In this document: piece after piece, positions 55,422 through 64,000 of the stretch | How positions within the stretch are numbered: the stretch's first letter is position 1 | Layout of the letters: each line of letters opens with the position of its first letter | Assembly (NCBI GenBank): GCA_002356515.1 | Contig: AP017605.1 | Location: 5,751,020-5,815,019 of the forward strand | Length of the DNA stretch: 64,000 bases | Reading direction: 5' to 3' | Source: Mesorhizobium loti | GTDB taxonomy: Bacteria; Pseudomonadota; Alphaproteobacteria; Rhizobiales; Rhizobiaceae | Made by a program: the position numbers and the translations under genes | Notes under the pieces: model-generated | What the model was told of the DNA's origin: nothing | Database searches by the model: none | The model's input: only the letters and a program-made list of their open reading frames with translations

Positions 55422-56624
55422 ATGACGACCAGTGAACAGACTGAACCGACGCGGCTGCGCATGGTTGCCGCCGACAGCTGGCGCTTCGGCCTGATTGCCC
55501 TGATCGCGTTTCTCACGCTCGTCGATCTGTTCGCCACCCAGGCCATCCTGCCTTCGCTGGTGATAAAATTTGGTGTTAGCCGCGCGACCATGGGTTTTGC
55601 CGTTAACGCCAGCACGTTCGGCATGGCTGTGGCCGGGATCGCGGTGGCGCTTTTCGGCAGGAACCTCGATCGCCGCAACGGCATCTGGATCAGCCTTGCG
55701 GTGCTGGCGATCCCGACGACGCTCTTGTCGCAGACCGACAGTATCTTGGTCTTCGCCCTGCTGCGTGTTGCCCAAGGCTTGTGTATGTCGACCGCGTTCA
55801 CACTGACGATGGCCTACCTGGCCGAGCATTTTTCCGCGCGGCAGACGACGAGTGCGCTTGCGGCCTATGTGACCGGTAACGTCGCCAGCAACTTCTTCGG
55901 ACGGCTGATGTCGGCCGCCGTCGCCGACACATTCGGCATTTCCACCAACTTCCTGACATTCGCCGCCCTCAATCTGATTGGTGCGGCTCTCGTCTGGTTC
56001 ACGCTGCAGAAGACATCCGCGATGATGCGTGCCGACACGATGGGCGGGCCCGCCCGTGCGGCCTGGAAGGGTCCGCTGAAAAACACCGAGCAGCGCGGCT
56101 GCTTTGCCATCGGCTTCCTGATCCTCTTCGTATTTATCGGCACTTTCACCTATGTGAATTTCCAGCTCGTCGCCGCGCCACTATCGCTGTCGCCGATGGC
56201 GCTCGGACTGGTCTATTTCGTCTTCCTGCCTTCCATGCTGACCACTCCCCTGGCCGGGCGTGTCGCCGCGGGCCTCGGTCCAAGGGTCGGCATCGGTTCG
56301 ACGCTCGTGCTGGCGATCCTGGGTTTGCTTTTGCTGCTCACGACCAGCCTTCCGATCGTTCTTGCCGGGATGGCGCTGGTCGCAATCGGCACCTTCCTGG
56401 CGCAGGCAATAGCGACAGGACACGTCAGCCGCACCGCCTCGCACGACCGCGCCGCCGCAAGTGGCATTTACCTCGCCTCCTACTATGCGGGCGGGCTCGC
56501 CGGCAGCTTCGTCATCGGACAGATCTACGACCGGATCGGCTGGACCGCATGCGTGGCCGTGCTTGCCGCGGTCCTCGCCGGCGCGATCGCAGTGGCGCGC
56601 GTGCTTCAAACTCCAAAGGCATGA
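55422..56624 (+). CDS. Major facilitator superfamily transporter
   Basis: A 400-aa inner-membrane transporter with 12 predicted spans and an MFS loop pattern (GRNLDRRNGIWISLA, and VAQGLCMSTAFTLTMAYLAE). It is drug- or sugar-efflux-like in type. ATG 55422 follows GGAGCC; a GTG at 55401 is also in frame. Substrate unknown. Confidence 0.85.
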   Translation: MTTSEQTEPTRLRMVAADSWRFGLIALIAFLTLVDLFATQAILPSLVIKFGVSRATMGFAVNASTFGMAVAGIAVALFGRNLDRRNGIWISLAVLAIPTTLLSQTDSILVFALLRVAQGLCMSTAFTLTMAYLAEHFSARQTTSALAAYVTGNVASNFFGRLMSAAVADTFGISTNFLTFAALNLIGAALVWFTLQKTSAMMRADTMGGPARAAWKGPLKNTEQRGCFAIGFLILFVFIGTFTYVNFQLVAAPLSLSPMALGLVYFVFLPSMLTTPLAGRVAAGLGPRVGIGSTLVLAILGLLLLLTTSLPIVLAGMALVAIGTFLAQAIATGHVSRTASHDRAAASGIYLASYYAGGLAGSFVIGQIYDRIGWTACVAVLAAVLAGAIAVARVLQTPKA

Positions 56625-56669
56625 AACCTAACGGCCGAGGATCTTGACTATCCAACAAAGGAGACTGAG

Positions 56670-57134
56670 ATGACCAACTACCTGAAAACCATGATTGCCG
56701 GCGGCGCCATAATGATGGCGATCGTTCTCCCAGCCGCAGCTTCGGACGGTGTCGTGACGGTGAAGAGCGACTATTCCGTCGGCGAGACGGTCGCGCGCAT
56801 CAAGAGGGATGTTCTCAAGAAGGGCATCAAGTTCTTTGGCGTTATCGACCAGGCAAGACTTGGCAAGAATGCCGGCAACGATGTCAGGCCGTCGCGGCTG
56901 GTGATGTTTGGCAATCCGGCGCTTGGGACGACCTTCATCACATCAAATCCGGAAGCCGGGCTCGATTGGCCGGTGCGTGTTCTGGTCTATCAGACCGCAG
57001 ATGGTGCGGTTTATGCGGCCTACAGCGATTTCGACTGGATCGCCAAGCGGCATGGAATTACCGACCGCGAGGCGCAGTTCAAGATGGCGACGGAAGTCAT
57101 CCAGTCCGTCACCTCGACGATCAGAAAAAACTGA
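56670..57134 (+). CDS. Exported DUF302 family protein
   Basis: A 154-aa protein with a signal peptide (MTNYLKTMIAGGAIMMAIVL, cleavage near AAA/SD) and a DUF302 domain. VKSDYSVGETVARIKRDVLK, FFGVIDQARLGKNAG and RLVMFGNPALGTTFIT are conserved blocks. DUF302 folds bind small ligands; the role is unknown. ATG 56670 follows AAGGAG. Converges on the second lysR gene. Confidence 0.87.
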   Translation: MTNYLKTMIAGGAIMMAIVLPAAASDGVVTVKSDYSVGETVARIKRDVLKKGIKFFGVIDQARLGKNAGNDVRPSRLVMFGNPALGTTFITSNPEAGLDWPVRVLVYQTADGAVYAAYSDFDWIAKRHGITDREAQFKMATEVIQSVTSTIRKN

Positions 57135-57199
57135 ACGCGAACGATGCACCGGGGATCCGTGGCCCGGATATGCTAGGCCGGATGCTCGCCGCGACAGGG

Positions 57200-58111
57200 C
57201 TACTCGGCGGCGGACAATGCCTTCGCCCGCTCGCCGAACCACCTTTTCTGCGTAGCCTCGCGCACCAGCGCGCCAACCGCTGGCGAATGCCTGCGGCCGC
57301 GCACGGTGACAAGATTGACCTCGCGCCAGAATTCCGGGTCGGTGATCGGCAGGGCCACCACTCCCGGGTGCTTGGCGGTATGCTCGGGCATGAAACCGAA
57401 ACCAAGCCCGGCGGCGATCATCGCGAGTGTCCAATCGTCGCGATCGCTCCAGTAAACGGGGCTGACGGTCACGCCCTGCTCGGAGAGAACGGCGTCCGCA
57501 TAGCCGGCAAATTCACAGTTGTTGCGGTGGATGTAACTTTCATTGCTCATGTCTTTCACTTGCACTCTGCGCTGGTTGGCGAGGCGATGGGTCAGATGGA
57601 CCGCCATCACCATCTGCTCGCGAAAAAGCGGCAAGGAGTGCACTTCCTCGTCGGGAACGTTCGACGGCAATGCGTAAATGGCTGCCTCGAGATCGCCCTC
57701 GAGCAGCCGCCGCCGTAAACTCGGCGCGTCGGCGTCGCAAAGATGAAGCTCCACACCCGGGTGATGGCCGCGGATGGACGAGATGAGCTCGATGATCTCG
57801 TCGGGAGCAATCGTGCTCATGATACCGACCCTGAGCGGCGTCTTCTTCAGATGCACATACCGCTCGGCTATCTGCTTGGCCTGCCGGGAGTTCTCAAAAA
57901 CACCCTCAAGATAGGTTTCGACCATGCGGCCGAGTTCCGTTAGATGGGTGAAGCGTCGCTCACGATGAAAAAGCGCGCCGCCAAATTCGTCCTCCAGCAG
58001 CTTGATGGCACGTGAAAGCGCGGGCTGCGTGACGTTGCACTCCTCCGCCGCCCGGGTGAAGTTCAATTCCTTCGCGACGGCCAAGAAATATCTGACCTGA
58101 CTGATCTCCAC
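57200..58111 (-). CDS. LysR-family transcriptional regulator (second)
   Basis: A 303-aa LysR regulator with winged helix FTRAAEECNVTQPALSRAIK and effector domain. GTG 58111 is used, six bases after GGGGGAG; homologues start here (EISQVRYFLAVAKELNFTRA). Close in sequence to the LysR at 53739, especially in the DNA-binding helix, so they may share target motifs. It is divergent from the bdhA gene, which it may control. Confidence 0.9.
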   Translation of the reverse strand: MEISQVRYFLAVAKELNFTRAAEECNVTQPALSRAIKLLEDEFGGALFHRERRFTHLTELGRMVETYLEGVFENSRQAKQIAERYVHLKKTPLRVGIMSTIAPDEIIELISSIRGHHPGVELHLCDADAPSLRRRLLEGDLEAAIYALPSNVPDEEVHSLPLFREQMVMAVHLTHRLANQRRVQVKDMSNESYIHRNNCEFAGYADAVLSEQGVTVSPVYWSDRDDWTLAMIAAGLGFGFMPEHTAKHPGVVALPITDPEFWREVNLVTVRGRRHSPAVGALVREATQKRWFGERAKALSAAE

Positions 58112-58172
58112 TGCACGCTCCCCCAGCGGGCATGCATACGGCACGACCCGTGTTGCGGCGCGATCTTACTAG

Positions 58173-58187
58173 TTGACACTGCGTCAA
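58173..58187. promoter_or_regulatory. Inverted repeat upstream of bdhA/lysR
   Basis: TTGACACTGCGTCAA has TTGAC and GTCAA arms around 5 bp. It resembles an FNR/FixK box but with N5 spacing instead of N4, so a different regulator may be involved. It lies in the divergent region before lysR and bdhA. Confidence 0.3.
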
Positions 58188-58396
58188 ACAAGCCAACGCG
58201 GCGAAGTCGATGGCTTCGCCGGCACCGAGCTTACGATCTGACCGTCAGCTATCGAATCCATGTCTCAACGGCATTTCCGCTGCTTCGTGCGTCTCGCCAT
58301 ACTCCACGCAGAACTCCAGGACCTGGGCGCGCAAGCCCGTTGCTCGCAGCCGTCTGCCGGCCAATCCGGCCGCGGCTCCAACCGAAGGAAACGACG

Positions 58397-59179
58397 ATGC
58401 TCAGCGGAAAGACAGCACTAATCACCGGCTCGACCAGCGGCATCGGCAAAGGCATCGCCGAGGCCTTCGCGGCCAAAGGCTGCAACATTGTGCTCAATGG
58501 TTTCGGCGATACCGATGAGATTGAACTGCTGCGGGCAAAGCTTGCCGCTGACCACGGGGTGACCGTTCGTTACGACAATGCGGACATGAGCAAGGGTGGC
58601 GCGATCACTGCGATGATGGACAAGGCGATCGCCGAGTTCGGCGCGGTCGACATCCTCGTCAACAATGCCGGCATTCAGCATGTCGCACCGATCGACGAAT
58701 TCCCGATCGAGAAATTCGAAGCGGTCGTGGCGATCGATCTCATGTCGTCGTTCTACACCATCCGGCGCGCGCTGCGGGCGATGAAGGAGCGAAAATGGGG
58801 TCGTATCATCAACGTTGCCTCCGCCCACGCCCTTGTCGCCTCGCCATACAAATCCGCCTATGTCGCCGCCAAGCATGGGGTCGCCGGCCTGACCAAGACT
58901 GTTGCGCTGGAGGTCGCCGAACAGGGCATCACCGTCAATGCGGTTTGCCCGGGATACGTGCTCACCCCGCTGGTCGAAAAGCAGATACCGGACACCGCCA
59001 AGGCCCGCGGTATCACCGAGGAGCAGGTCATCAAGGATGTGCTCCTGGCGGCCCAGCCAACCAAGCAGTTCGTGACCGTCGCCGAGGTCGCGGCGCTCTG
59101 CCTGTTCCTGGCCTCAGACGATGCGGCATCGATCACCGGCGCCATCATGCCGATCGAAGGCGGCTGGACGGCGCATTGA
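58397..59179 (+). CDS. bdhA: 3-hydroxybutyrate dehydrogenase
   Basis: Short-chain dehydrogenase of 260 aa that interconverts D-3-hydroxybutyrate and acetoacetate with NAD, in polyhydroxybutyrate breakdown. The Rossmann motif ITGSTSGIGKGIA is at 8-20, NNAGIQHVAPIDEFP follows, and the catalytic Ser-Tyr-Lys set is seen in INVASAHALVASPYKSAYVA and AKHG. ATG 58397 follows AAGGAAA. Downstream is a patatin gene 26 bp away, a common rhizobial pairing. Confidence 0.92.
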   Translation: MLSGKTALITGSTSGIGKGIAEAFAAKGCNIVLNGFGDTDEIELLRAKLAADHGVTVRYDNADMSKGGAITAMMDKAIAEFGAVDILVNNAGIQHVAPIDEFPIEKFEAVVAIDLMSSFYTIRRALRAMKERKWGRIINVASAHALVASPYKSAYVAAKHGVAGLTKTVALEVAEQGITVNAVCPGYVLTPLVEKQIPDTAKARGITEEQVIKDVLLAAQPTKQFVTVAEVAALCLFLASDDAASITGAIMPIEGGWTAH

Positions 59180-59205
59180 ATCCGGCAACGAGGAGCAAAA
59201 AGGCT

Positions 59206-60363
59206 ATGAACAAGATCGCCCGAAATCCGTCAGCTTCGGACACTTTTCCAGAGACCGGCCATCAGGCCGATGGTTCGGTCCAGCGGCAGACTGTATTGGT
59301 GCTTCAGGGAGGAGGAGCCCTCGGAGCCTACCAGGCAGGTGTCTACCAGGCGCTCGCCGAAGGTGGGATTGAACCGGATTGGGTCATCGGCACCTCGATC
59401 GGCGCCATCAACGCCGCGCTGATCGCGGGGAACGAGCCGAAGGATCGGTTGCCTAAGCTTCAGGAATTCTGGGACGGCGTCAGCCGGAGCAGCCCGCTCG
59501 ATGAGTTTTTCCGGATGATGGTTCCAAGCAACATCTTTGCCAATATGGGCACGGTCATGCGCGGCATACCGGGCTTCTTTGAACCGAACCCCAGCGCTAT
59601 GTTCGGTGTGAACCGCGAAGTGGGTGTGGAGAATGCCTCCTACTACACCACCGATCCGCTCAAGAGGACACTGAATGACCTGATCGACTTCGACTATCTC
59701 AACCGGCGCCATACGCGGCTGACGGTCGGCGCGGTCAACGTCAACACCAGCGAACTCAGATACTTTGACACCCGTGAGATGACGCTGTCGGCGGCGCACG
59801 TCATGGCTTCGGGCGCCTTGCCACCAGCGTTTCCGGCGGTCTGTATCGATGGCGAGCCCTACTGGGATGGCGGCATCTATTCGAACACGCCCATCGAGGT
59901 CGTGCTCGACGCGCGGCCGCGGCGGGATGCGCTGATCTTTGCCGTGAACATGTGGCAGCCCCGCGCCACAGAGCCGAAATCGATCTGGCAGGTCATGGGG
60001 CGGCAAAAGGACCTTCAATACGCCAGCCGAGGAAAGAGCCACGTGGCTCGGCAGGAGCAACTGCATCGTCTGCGCCACGTGGTGCGCGAAATGGGGAGGC
60101 TGGTCCCCGAGGAGCGGCGCGAGGATCCGATGTTCAAGGAACTCGCTTCCTACGGTTGTCCTTCGGTCATGCACCTTGTTCGGCTGCTTTCACCACGCCT
60201 CGACGGCGAGGACCACACCAAGGACATCGACTTCACCCGCTCAGGCATCCGCACACGCTGGCAGGCGGGATACGAGCATGGGCAGCGCGTTCTCACGGAG
60301 AAACCCTGGCAATGCGACGTCGACATGCTGCAGGGCATCGTCATCCATGAATCGCAAGAGTGA
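59206..60363 (+). CDS. Patatin-like phospholipase
   Basis: A 385-aa Ser-Asp lipid hydrolase. The oxyanion region GGGALGAYQAG (36-46), the nucleophile elbow GTSIG with Ser64, and the catalytic Asp in YWDGG near residue 222 are all present. A DUF3734-like carboxy region (about 290-385) follows. ATG 59206 follows GAGGAGC. It is downstream of bdhA, so it may act on lipids or polyhydroxybutyrate granule-associated substrates (inference). Confidence 0.9.
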   Translation: MNKIARNPSASDTFPETGHQADGSVQRQTVLVLQGGGALGAYQAGVYQALAEGGIEPDWVIGTSIGAINAALIAGNEPKDRLPKLQEFWDGVSRSSPLDEFFRMMVPSNIFANMGTVMRGIPGFFEPNPSAMFGVNREVGVENASYYTTDPLKRTLNDLIDFDYLNRRHTRLTVGAVNVNTSELRYFDTREMTLSAAHVMASGALPPAFPAVCIDGEPYWDGGIYSNTPIEVVLDARPRRDALIFAVNMWQPRATEPKSIWQVMGRQKDLQYASRGKSHVARQEQLHRLRHVVREMGRLVPEERREDPMFKELASYGCPSVMHLVRLLSPRLDGEDHTKDIDFTRSGIRTRWQAGYEHGQRVLTEKPWQCDVDMLQGIVIHESQE

Positions 60364-60408
60364 CTTGTTCGAGCGCCTCGGGACCGAGGAAAGAGACGGG
60401 GAATACCG

Positions 60409-61803
60409 ATGCAGATCATCACTCCGGGAATGCGGCTGGTTCCGGAAGCCGTGCTCGCCAACAACGCCGCGCTTTTCCGCACGATACCGGAGACTCCATC
60501 GCATGCGGACACGTCACTGCATCGCGTGGTCATCGTCGGCGGCGGCGCGGGCGGACTGGAGCTCGCGACGCGTCTTGGCCGCAAATTCGGCAAGCGACGG
60601 CTTTCCGTCACGCTTGTCGACCGCAACCGCACGCACATCTGGAAACCGCTTCTGCACGAGGTGGCGTCCGGTGCCTTGAGTGCGTCGAACGATGCGGTGG
60701 AATACATTGCCCATGCCAGCCGCCACCATTATCGATATCGCATCGGTGAAGTCGTCGGCATTGATCGCTCCAGGCGCCAGGTCTTTGTCGCGCCAAGCTT
60801 CGACGACGATGGCAGGCAGATCATCCCGCCGCGTGTGTTGGGCTATGATACGCTGGTGCTGGCCGTAGGCAGTGTCAGCAACGACTTCGGCACGCCAGGG
60901 GCGGCACGCCACGCAATCGCGCTCGATACTGCTGAGCAGGCCGCCCGGTTCAACAAACGCATGATAGACGCGTGCCTGCGCGCCAATGCGCAATACGAGC
61001 AACTGTCGCCGAGCCAACTCCATTGCGTCATTGTCGGCGCGGGGGCCACCGGCGTCGAGCTGGCCGCGGAATTGCATAAGTCGATGCGGGAGATCGCATC
61101 GCACAATCTCGACAACATCGATTTTGAAAGGCTGATCCGCATCACCCTCATTGAGGCAGGGCCGCGCATCTTGCCGGCGTTGCCGGAACACCTGGCACGC
61201 GCTTCGGCGCGTCTGCTTGTTGATCTGGGCGTCCAGATACGGTGCGGGATTAGGGTCACCGAGGTGACGGGGGAAGGCATCAAGCTTGGTGAGAAATTGT
61301 TTGTGCCTGCCGAACTCGTTGTCTGGTCCGCTGGGATCAAGGCCCCGGATTTCCTGAAAACGCTTGATGGCCTCGAAACGGACCGCATCAACCGCCTGGT
61401 CGTGGACGAGACACTGCAAGCCAGAGGGGACGAAAACGTGTTTGCGATCGGTGACTGCGCGAGTTGTGTTTTGCCCGGCGGGGGCGACCCATTGCCGCCG
61501 CGCGCCCAGACCGCTCATCAGCAGGCCGATCACCTGGTCAAGGTGATTGCCGCGCGCCTCGAGGGACGGGCCGCGCCGGCTTTCCGCTATCGAGACTTCG
61601 GATCCCTTGTTTCGCTCGCCGACTATGGCTCGTTTGGCAGCCTGATCGGTGGACTGAAGATCGAAGGTCTGCTCGCCCGGCTGATGTATCGCTCGCTCTA
61701 CAAGCTGCATCTCAAGGCAGTGCACGGACTTGCGAAGACCACCCTGGACTCGATTGGCGAGATAGTGGCGCGGCGTAGCAGGCCTCGGATCAAGCTCCAC
61801 TGA
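60409..61803 (+). CDS. Type II NADH dehydrogenase-like flavoprotein
   Basis: A 464-aa FAD enzyme of the NDH-2 type that passes electrons from NADH to quinones without pumping protons. FAD motif VVIVGGGAGGLELATRLG (38-55), NAD motif VIVGAGATGVELAAELH near 205-221, and VFAIGDCASC near 348 are clear. No obvious membrane helix, so it would attach peripherally to the inner membrane. The disulfide-reductase-like gene follows after 18 bp. Confidence 0.87.
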   Translation: MQIITPGMRLVPEAVLANNAALFRTIPETPSHADTSLHRVVIVGGGAGGLELATRLGRKFGKRRLSVTLVDRNRTHIWKPLLHEVASGALSASNDAVEYIAHASRHHYRYRIGEVVGIDRSRRQVFVAPSFDDDGRQIIPPRVLGYDTLVLAVGSVSNDFGTPGAARHAIALDTAEQAARFNKRMIDACLRANAQYEQLSPSQLHCVIVGAGATGVELAAELHKSMREIASHNLDNIDFERLIRITLIEAGPRILPALPEHLARASARLLVDLGVQIRCGIRVTEVTGEGIKLGEKLFVPAELVVWSAGIKAPDFLKTLDGLETDRINRLVVDETLQARGDENVFAIGDCASCVLPGGGDPLPPRAQTAHQQADHLVKVIAARLEGRAAPAFRYRDFGSLVSLADYGSFGSLIGGLKIEGLLARLMYRSLYKLHLKAVHGLAKTTLDSIGEIVARRSRPRIKLH

Positions 61804-61821
61804 ACCTGTGCAGGCGGCGCG

Positions 61822-63168
61822 ATGAAAAAGTATGATGTCGTGATCCTCGGCGGCGGCAACGCCGGAATGGGCGTGACGGTGGCTACTCGCGCTGCGGGGC
61901 TGTCGGTGGCCATGATCGAGGCACGCGACCTCGGGGGCACCTGCCCCAATCGTGGATGCACACCGAAGAAGGTGCTCGTAGCGGCGGCTCATGCGCTCCA
62001 CGAGATCGAACGGGCTGATCGGCACGGGATCACGATCGGCAAGCCGAGGCTCGACTGGCGTGCCCTGATCGAGCGCCAAAAAGACGTAATCGATGACATT
62101 CCGTCCCGCCTGTCCGGATTGATGGCCAAGCGCGGTGTCGATGTCATCGTCGGGGAGGCCGCTTTCATCGGGAGCAATGCCATCAGTGTCGACGGTCGCG
62201 AGCTTGAGGCCGGGAACATTGTCATCGCAACCGGTTCGAAGCCGCGATCACTACCAATTCCTGGTGCCGAGCACCTGACGGTTTCCGACGATGTCCTGAA
62301 TGATCCGGTGCTCCCTCGCGCGGTCGTCTTCGTCGGCGGCGGCGTCATTGCCTTCGAACTGGGCCACGTTTATGCGCGTGCCGGCGTTGACGTGACGATC
62401 CTCGAAGCATTGCCACATCTGCTGGGAGCATTCGACGCCGATGCCGTGGCCCAGATCCGTAGCGAGAGCGAACGCATAGGCATTCGAGTCCGCACGCTTG
62501 CCTGGGTCAAGAAGATCGAGAAGGCCGAAGGACGATTGCGCGTCACCTTTGTGGCGGATGGCGTCCAGCACGCAGTGGACGCGGACAGAGTTGTGAATTG
62601 CGCTGGACGAGTGGCCAATGTCGAGGGGCTCGATCTTGGCGCTGGCGTCATCGTGCATCGTGAAGGCCGCATCGAAATCGACGATCATCTGCGTTCGCGG
62701 TCGAACCCTGACGTCTATGTCTGCGGCGACGCGGTATGGAATTCTCCGCAGCTTTCACCTGTCGCGACTTACGAGGGCGGCATCGTTGGCCGCAATATCG
62801 TCGATGGACCGAGACACCGGCCGGACTATGGCCAGATACCGTCGGCTCTTTACACGGTCCCCGCCTTGGCCAGCGTCGGGCTGACCGAGGCCAGGGCGAA
62901 AGAGCAAGGCCTTGGCGTAAAGGTCCATGTGAACGATATGCTGGGCTGGCTTTCCGCCAGGACTTATGCCGAGACAGTGGCGTGGTCGAAGATCATCGTC
63001 GAGGAATCTACCGACAGGATCGTTGGCGCCCACATGGTGGGCCACGCGGGCGAAGAGCTGATCCATCTGTTCGCGCTTGCCATGAAACATGACATCACGG
63101 CGTCGCAGCTGTCCGATACGGTATACGGCTTCCCGACCTTTGCCTCGGATATCAGGAACATGATGTAA
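61822..63168 (+). CDS. FAD-dependent disulfide oxidoreductase, glutathione-reductase-like
   Basis: A 448-aa pyridine-nucleotide-disulfide oxidoreductase. FAD motif ILGGGNAGMGVTVATRAA, redox cysteines in GGTCPNRGCTPKKVL, NAD(P) motif VFVGGGVIAFELGHVYARAG and VYVCGDAVW are present. The carboxy interface ends SDTVYGFPTFASDIRNMM, where glutathione reductase has HPT plus Glu; the catalytic His is replaced by Phe. The true disulfide substrate is therefore uncertain. ATG 61822 sits 18 bp after NDH-2 in a probable redox operon. Confidence 0.82.
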   Translation: MKKYDVVILGGGNAGMGVTVATRAAGLSVAMIEARDLGGTCPNRGCTPKKVLVAAAHALHEIERADRHGITIGKPRLDWRALIERQKDVIDDIPSRLSGLMAKRGVDVIVGEAAFIGSNAISVDGRELEAGNIVIATGSKPRSLPIPGAEHLTVSDDVLNDPVLPRAVVFVGGGVIAFELGHVYARAGVDVTILEALPHLLGAFDADAVAQIRSESERIGIRVRTLAWVKKIEKAEGRLRVTFVADGVQHAVDADRVVNCAGRVANVEGLDLGAGVIVHREGRIEIDDHLRSRSNPDVYVCGDAVWNSPQLSPVATYEGGIVGRNIVDGPRHRPDYGQIPSALYTVPALASVGLTEARAKEQGLGVKVHVNDMLGWLSARTYAETVAWSKIIVEESTDRIVGAHMVGHAGEELIHLFALAMKHDITASQLSDTVYGFPTFASDIRNMM

Positions 63169-63308
63169 CGAATCGAGGAGAGGCTGCGAACAGAATACGA
63201 ACGTCTCCTGCGGTGATGCACGCGCGGCATCAAAACCATGCGAGAAAAACATGGCCGTGGCGGCGGGGCTTCGATGATAGGCTACATCCGACCTATGAAA
63301 GCGCGGAA

Positions 63309-64000
63309 ATGGGCGTCGACGATCAATCAATGACATTTGAACAGTCCGTCCAGGCTGCCATAGAACTCGATGCCCCTCTGAACGAGCGGCTGGCGGTGAT
63401 TGCAACCGCGGTGCGCCGGCTCAACCCAGGTTTCGCCGATGCGGTGGACCGCCTAGTGGCGCGCCTGGAACAGCAAGAGGCCGGAGCGATGGCGCCGGCT
63501 CCCGGCGAAGTCATGCCGGCATTCCTGCTACCTAACGACGAGGGCAGACTGGTTGGTCTGGGCGAGATCCTTCTCCAGGGGCCGGCCGTGATCACTTTTC
63601 AACGCGGACATTGGTGTCCCTATTGCCGATTGAATGCGATCGGAATCGTCGAAGCCCAGCAGGAGATTGCGACGCTGGGCGGGCAGGTCGTGGCAATCAT
63701 GCCTGAACGGCGCAGGTTCGCGAAAGCGATGAAGGCGGCCGTGGGTGCCAACTTTCCGTTCCTGACCGACATGGACAACGGCTATGCCCTCTCGCTTAAT
63801 CTTGCGATCTGGATCGGGACCGAAATGGAACGGTTGATGGGGGTTGCGTATGATCTGCCAAACTACCAAGGCAACGCCAGCTGGTTCCTGCCGATCCCCG
63901 CGACTTTCGTCGTTGGCACGAACGGAGTGATCACGGATCGCTTCGTCGATCCTGACTACCGTCGGCGCATGGACATAGATGACTTGATCGCGGCGCTCAG
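63309..64000 (+). CDS. Peroxiredoxin-like protein (AhpC/TSA fold), 3' end outside window
   Basis: Thioredoxin-fold protein with an amino-terminal helical extension of about 60 residues. The motif FQRGHWCPYCRLNAIGIVEA has C-x-x-C in place of the usual peroxiredoxin TxxC site. VGTNGVITDRFVDPDYRRRM fits AhpC/TSA. ATG 63309 is used; an in-frame ATG at 63330 is possible. It continues past the window end. It follows the redox flavoproteins and may be reduced by one of them (inference). Confidence 0.8.
   Translation, partial: MGVDDQSMTFEQSVQAAIELDAPLNERLAVIATAVRRLNPGFADAVDRLVARLEQQEAGAMAPAPGEVMPAFLLPNDEGRLVGLGEILLQGPAVITFQRGHWCPYCRLNAIGIVEAQQEIATLGGQVVAIMPERRRFAKAMKAAVGANFPFLTDMDNGYALSLNLAIWIGTEMERLMGVAYDLPNYQGNASWFLPIPATFVVGTNGVITDRFVDPDYRRRMDIDDLIAAL

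Overview
The window looks like the chromosome of an alphaproteobacterial rhizobium, most likely Mesorhizobium or a close relative. This rests on high GC, the gene order murA / DUF2948 / hisD / UPF0262 / phosphatase / infA / maf / yacG, a symbiosis-type fixNOQP-fixGHIS (cco) cluster, and an alpha-galactoside (agp) locus laid out as in Sinorhizobium meliloti. No database search was possible, so the genus is an inference.

Region 1 (1-10.63 kb) is a microaerobic respiration cluster. It holds a partial hemN, an FNR-type regulator with iron-sulfur cysteines (fnrN), a hemerythrin-like protein, ccoNOQP for the cbb3 oxidase, and ccoGHIS for its assembly. ccoS (49 aa) overlaps the end of ccoI. Three FNR/FixK-like boxes lie at 1029-1042, 2463-2476 and 6021-6034.

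Region 2 (10.85-18.97 kb) is an accessory island ending at tRNA-Phe(GAA). An intact P4-type integrase lies beside the tRNA, and a frameshifted integrase relic lies at the far end. Cargo: a Fic protein with an inhibitory-helix motif and a repeat-rich promoter region, a small protein of unknown role, a zinc-ribbon protein, and an overlapping pair of an NdpA-like nucleoid-associated protein and a RelA/SpoT-domain nucleotide pyrophosphokinase. That pair is the best candidate for an undescribed, possibly anti-phage, system.

Region 3 (19.3-36.7 kb) is sugar catabolism. A first AraC-controlled cluster encodes a CUT1 sugar ABC transporter and an unusual Gfo/Idh/MocA-aldo/keto reductase fusion. The second is the agp locus: agpT, agaL1, agpABCD, agaL2. 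Strong hairpins follow both binding-protein genes.

Region 4 (36.7-42.6 kb) is conserved housekeeping on the minus strand: yacG, maf, infA, a low-molecular-weight phosphatase that seems to start with CTG, UPF0262, hisD, DUF2948, murA, a small conserved protein, then tRNA-Thr(GGT).

Region 5 (42.6-64 kb) begins with a broken integrase next to tRNA-Thr and is probably another acquired segment. It carries DUF2182/DUF1326, a monooxygenase-like protein, a methyltransferase, two GNAT acetyltransferases, DoxX proteins, and a bufferin-type copper-related RiPP operon (bufA-bufB-bufC-doxX plus a quinone reductase). Beyond these lie a patatin-like protein lacking its nucleophile, two tandem paralogous small secreted proteins sharing a 29-bp upstream motif with a LysR gene, a periplasmic cupin, an MFS exporter, a DUF302 protein and a second LysR. 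Last come 3-hydroxybutyrate dehydrogenase, an intact patatin, NDH-2, a disulfide-reductase-like flavoprotein and a partial peroxiredoxin-like gene. The theme is envelope, metal and redox stress.
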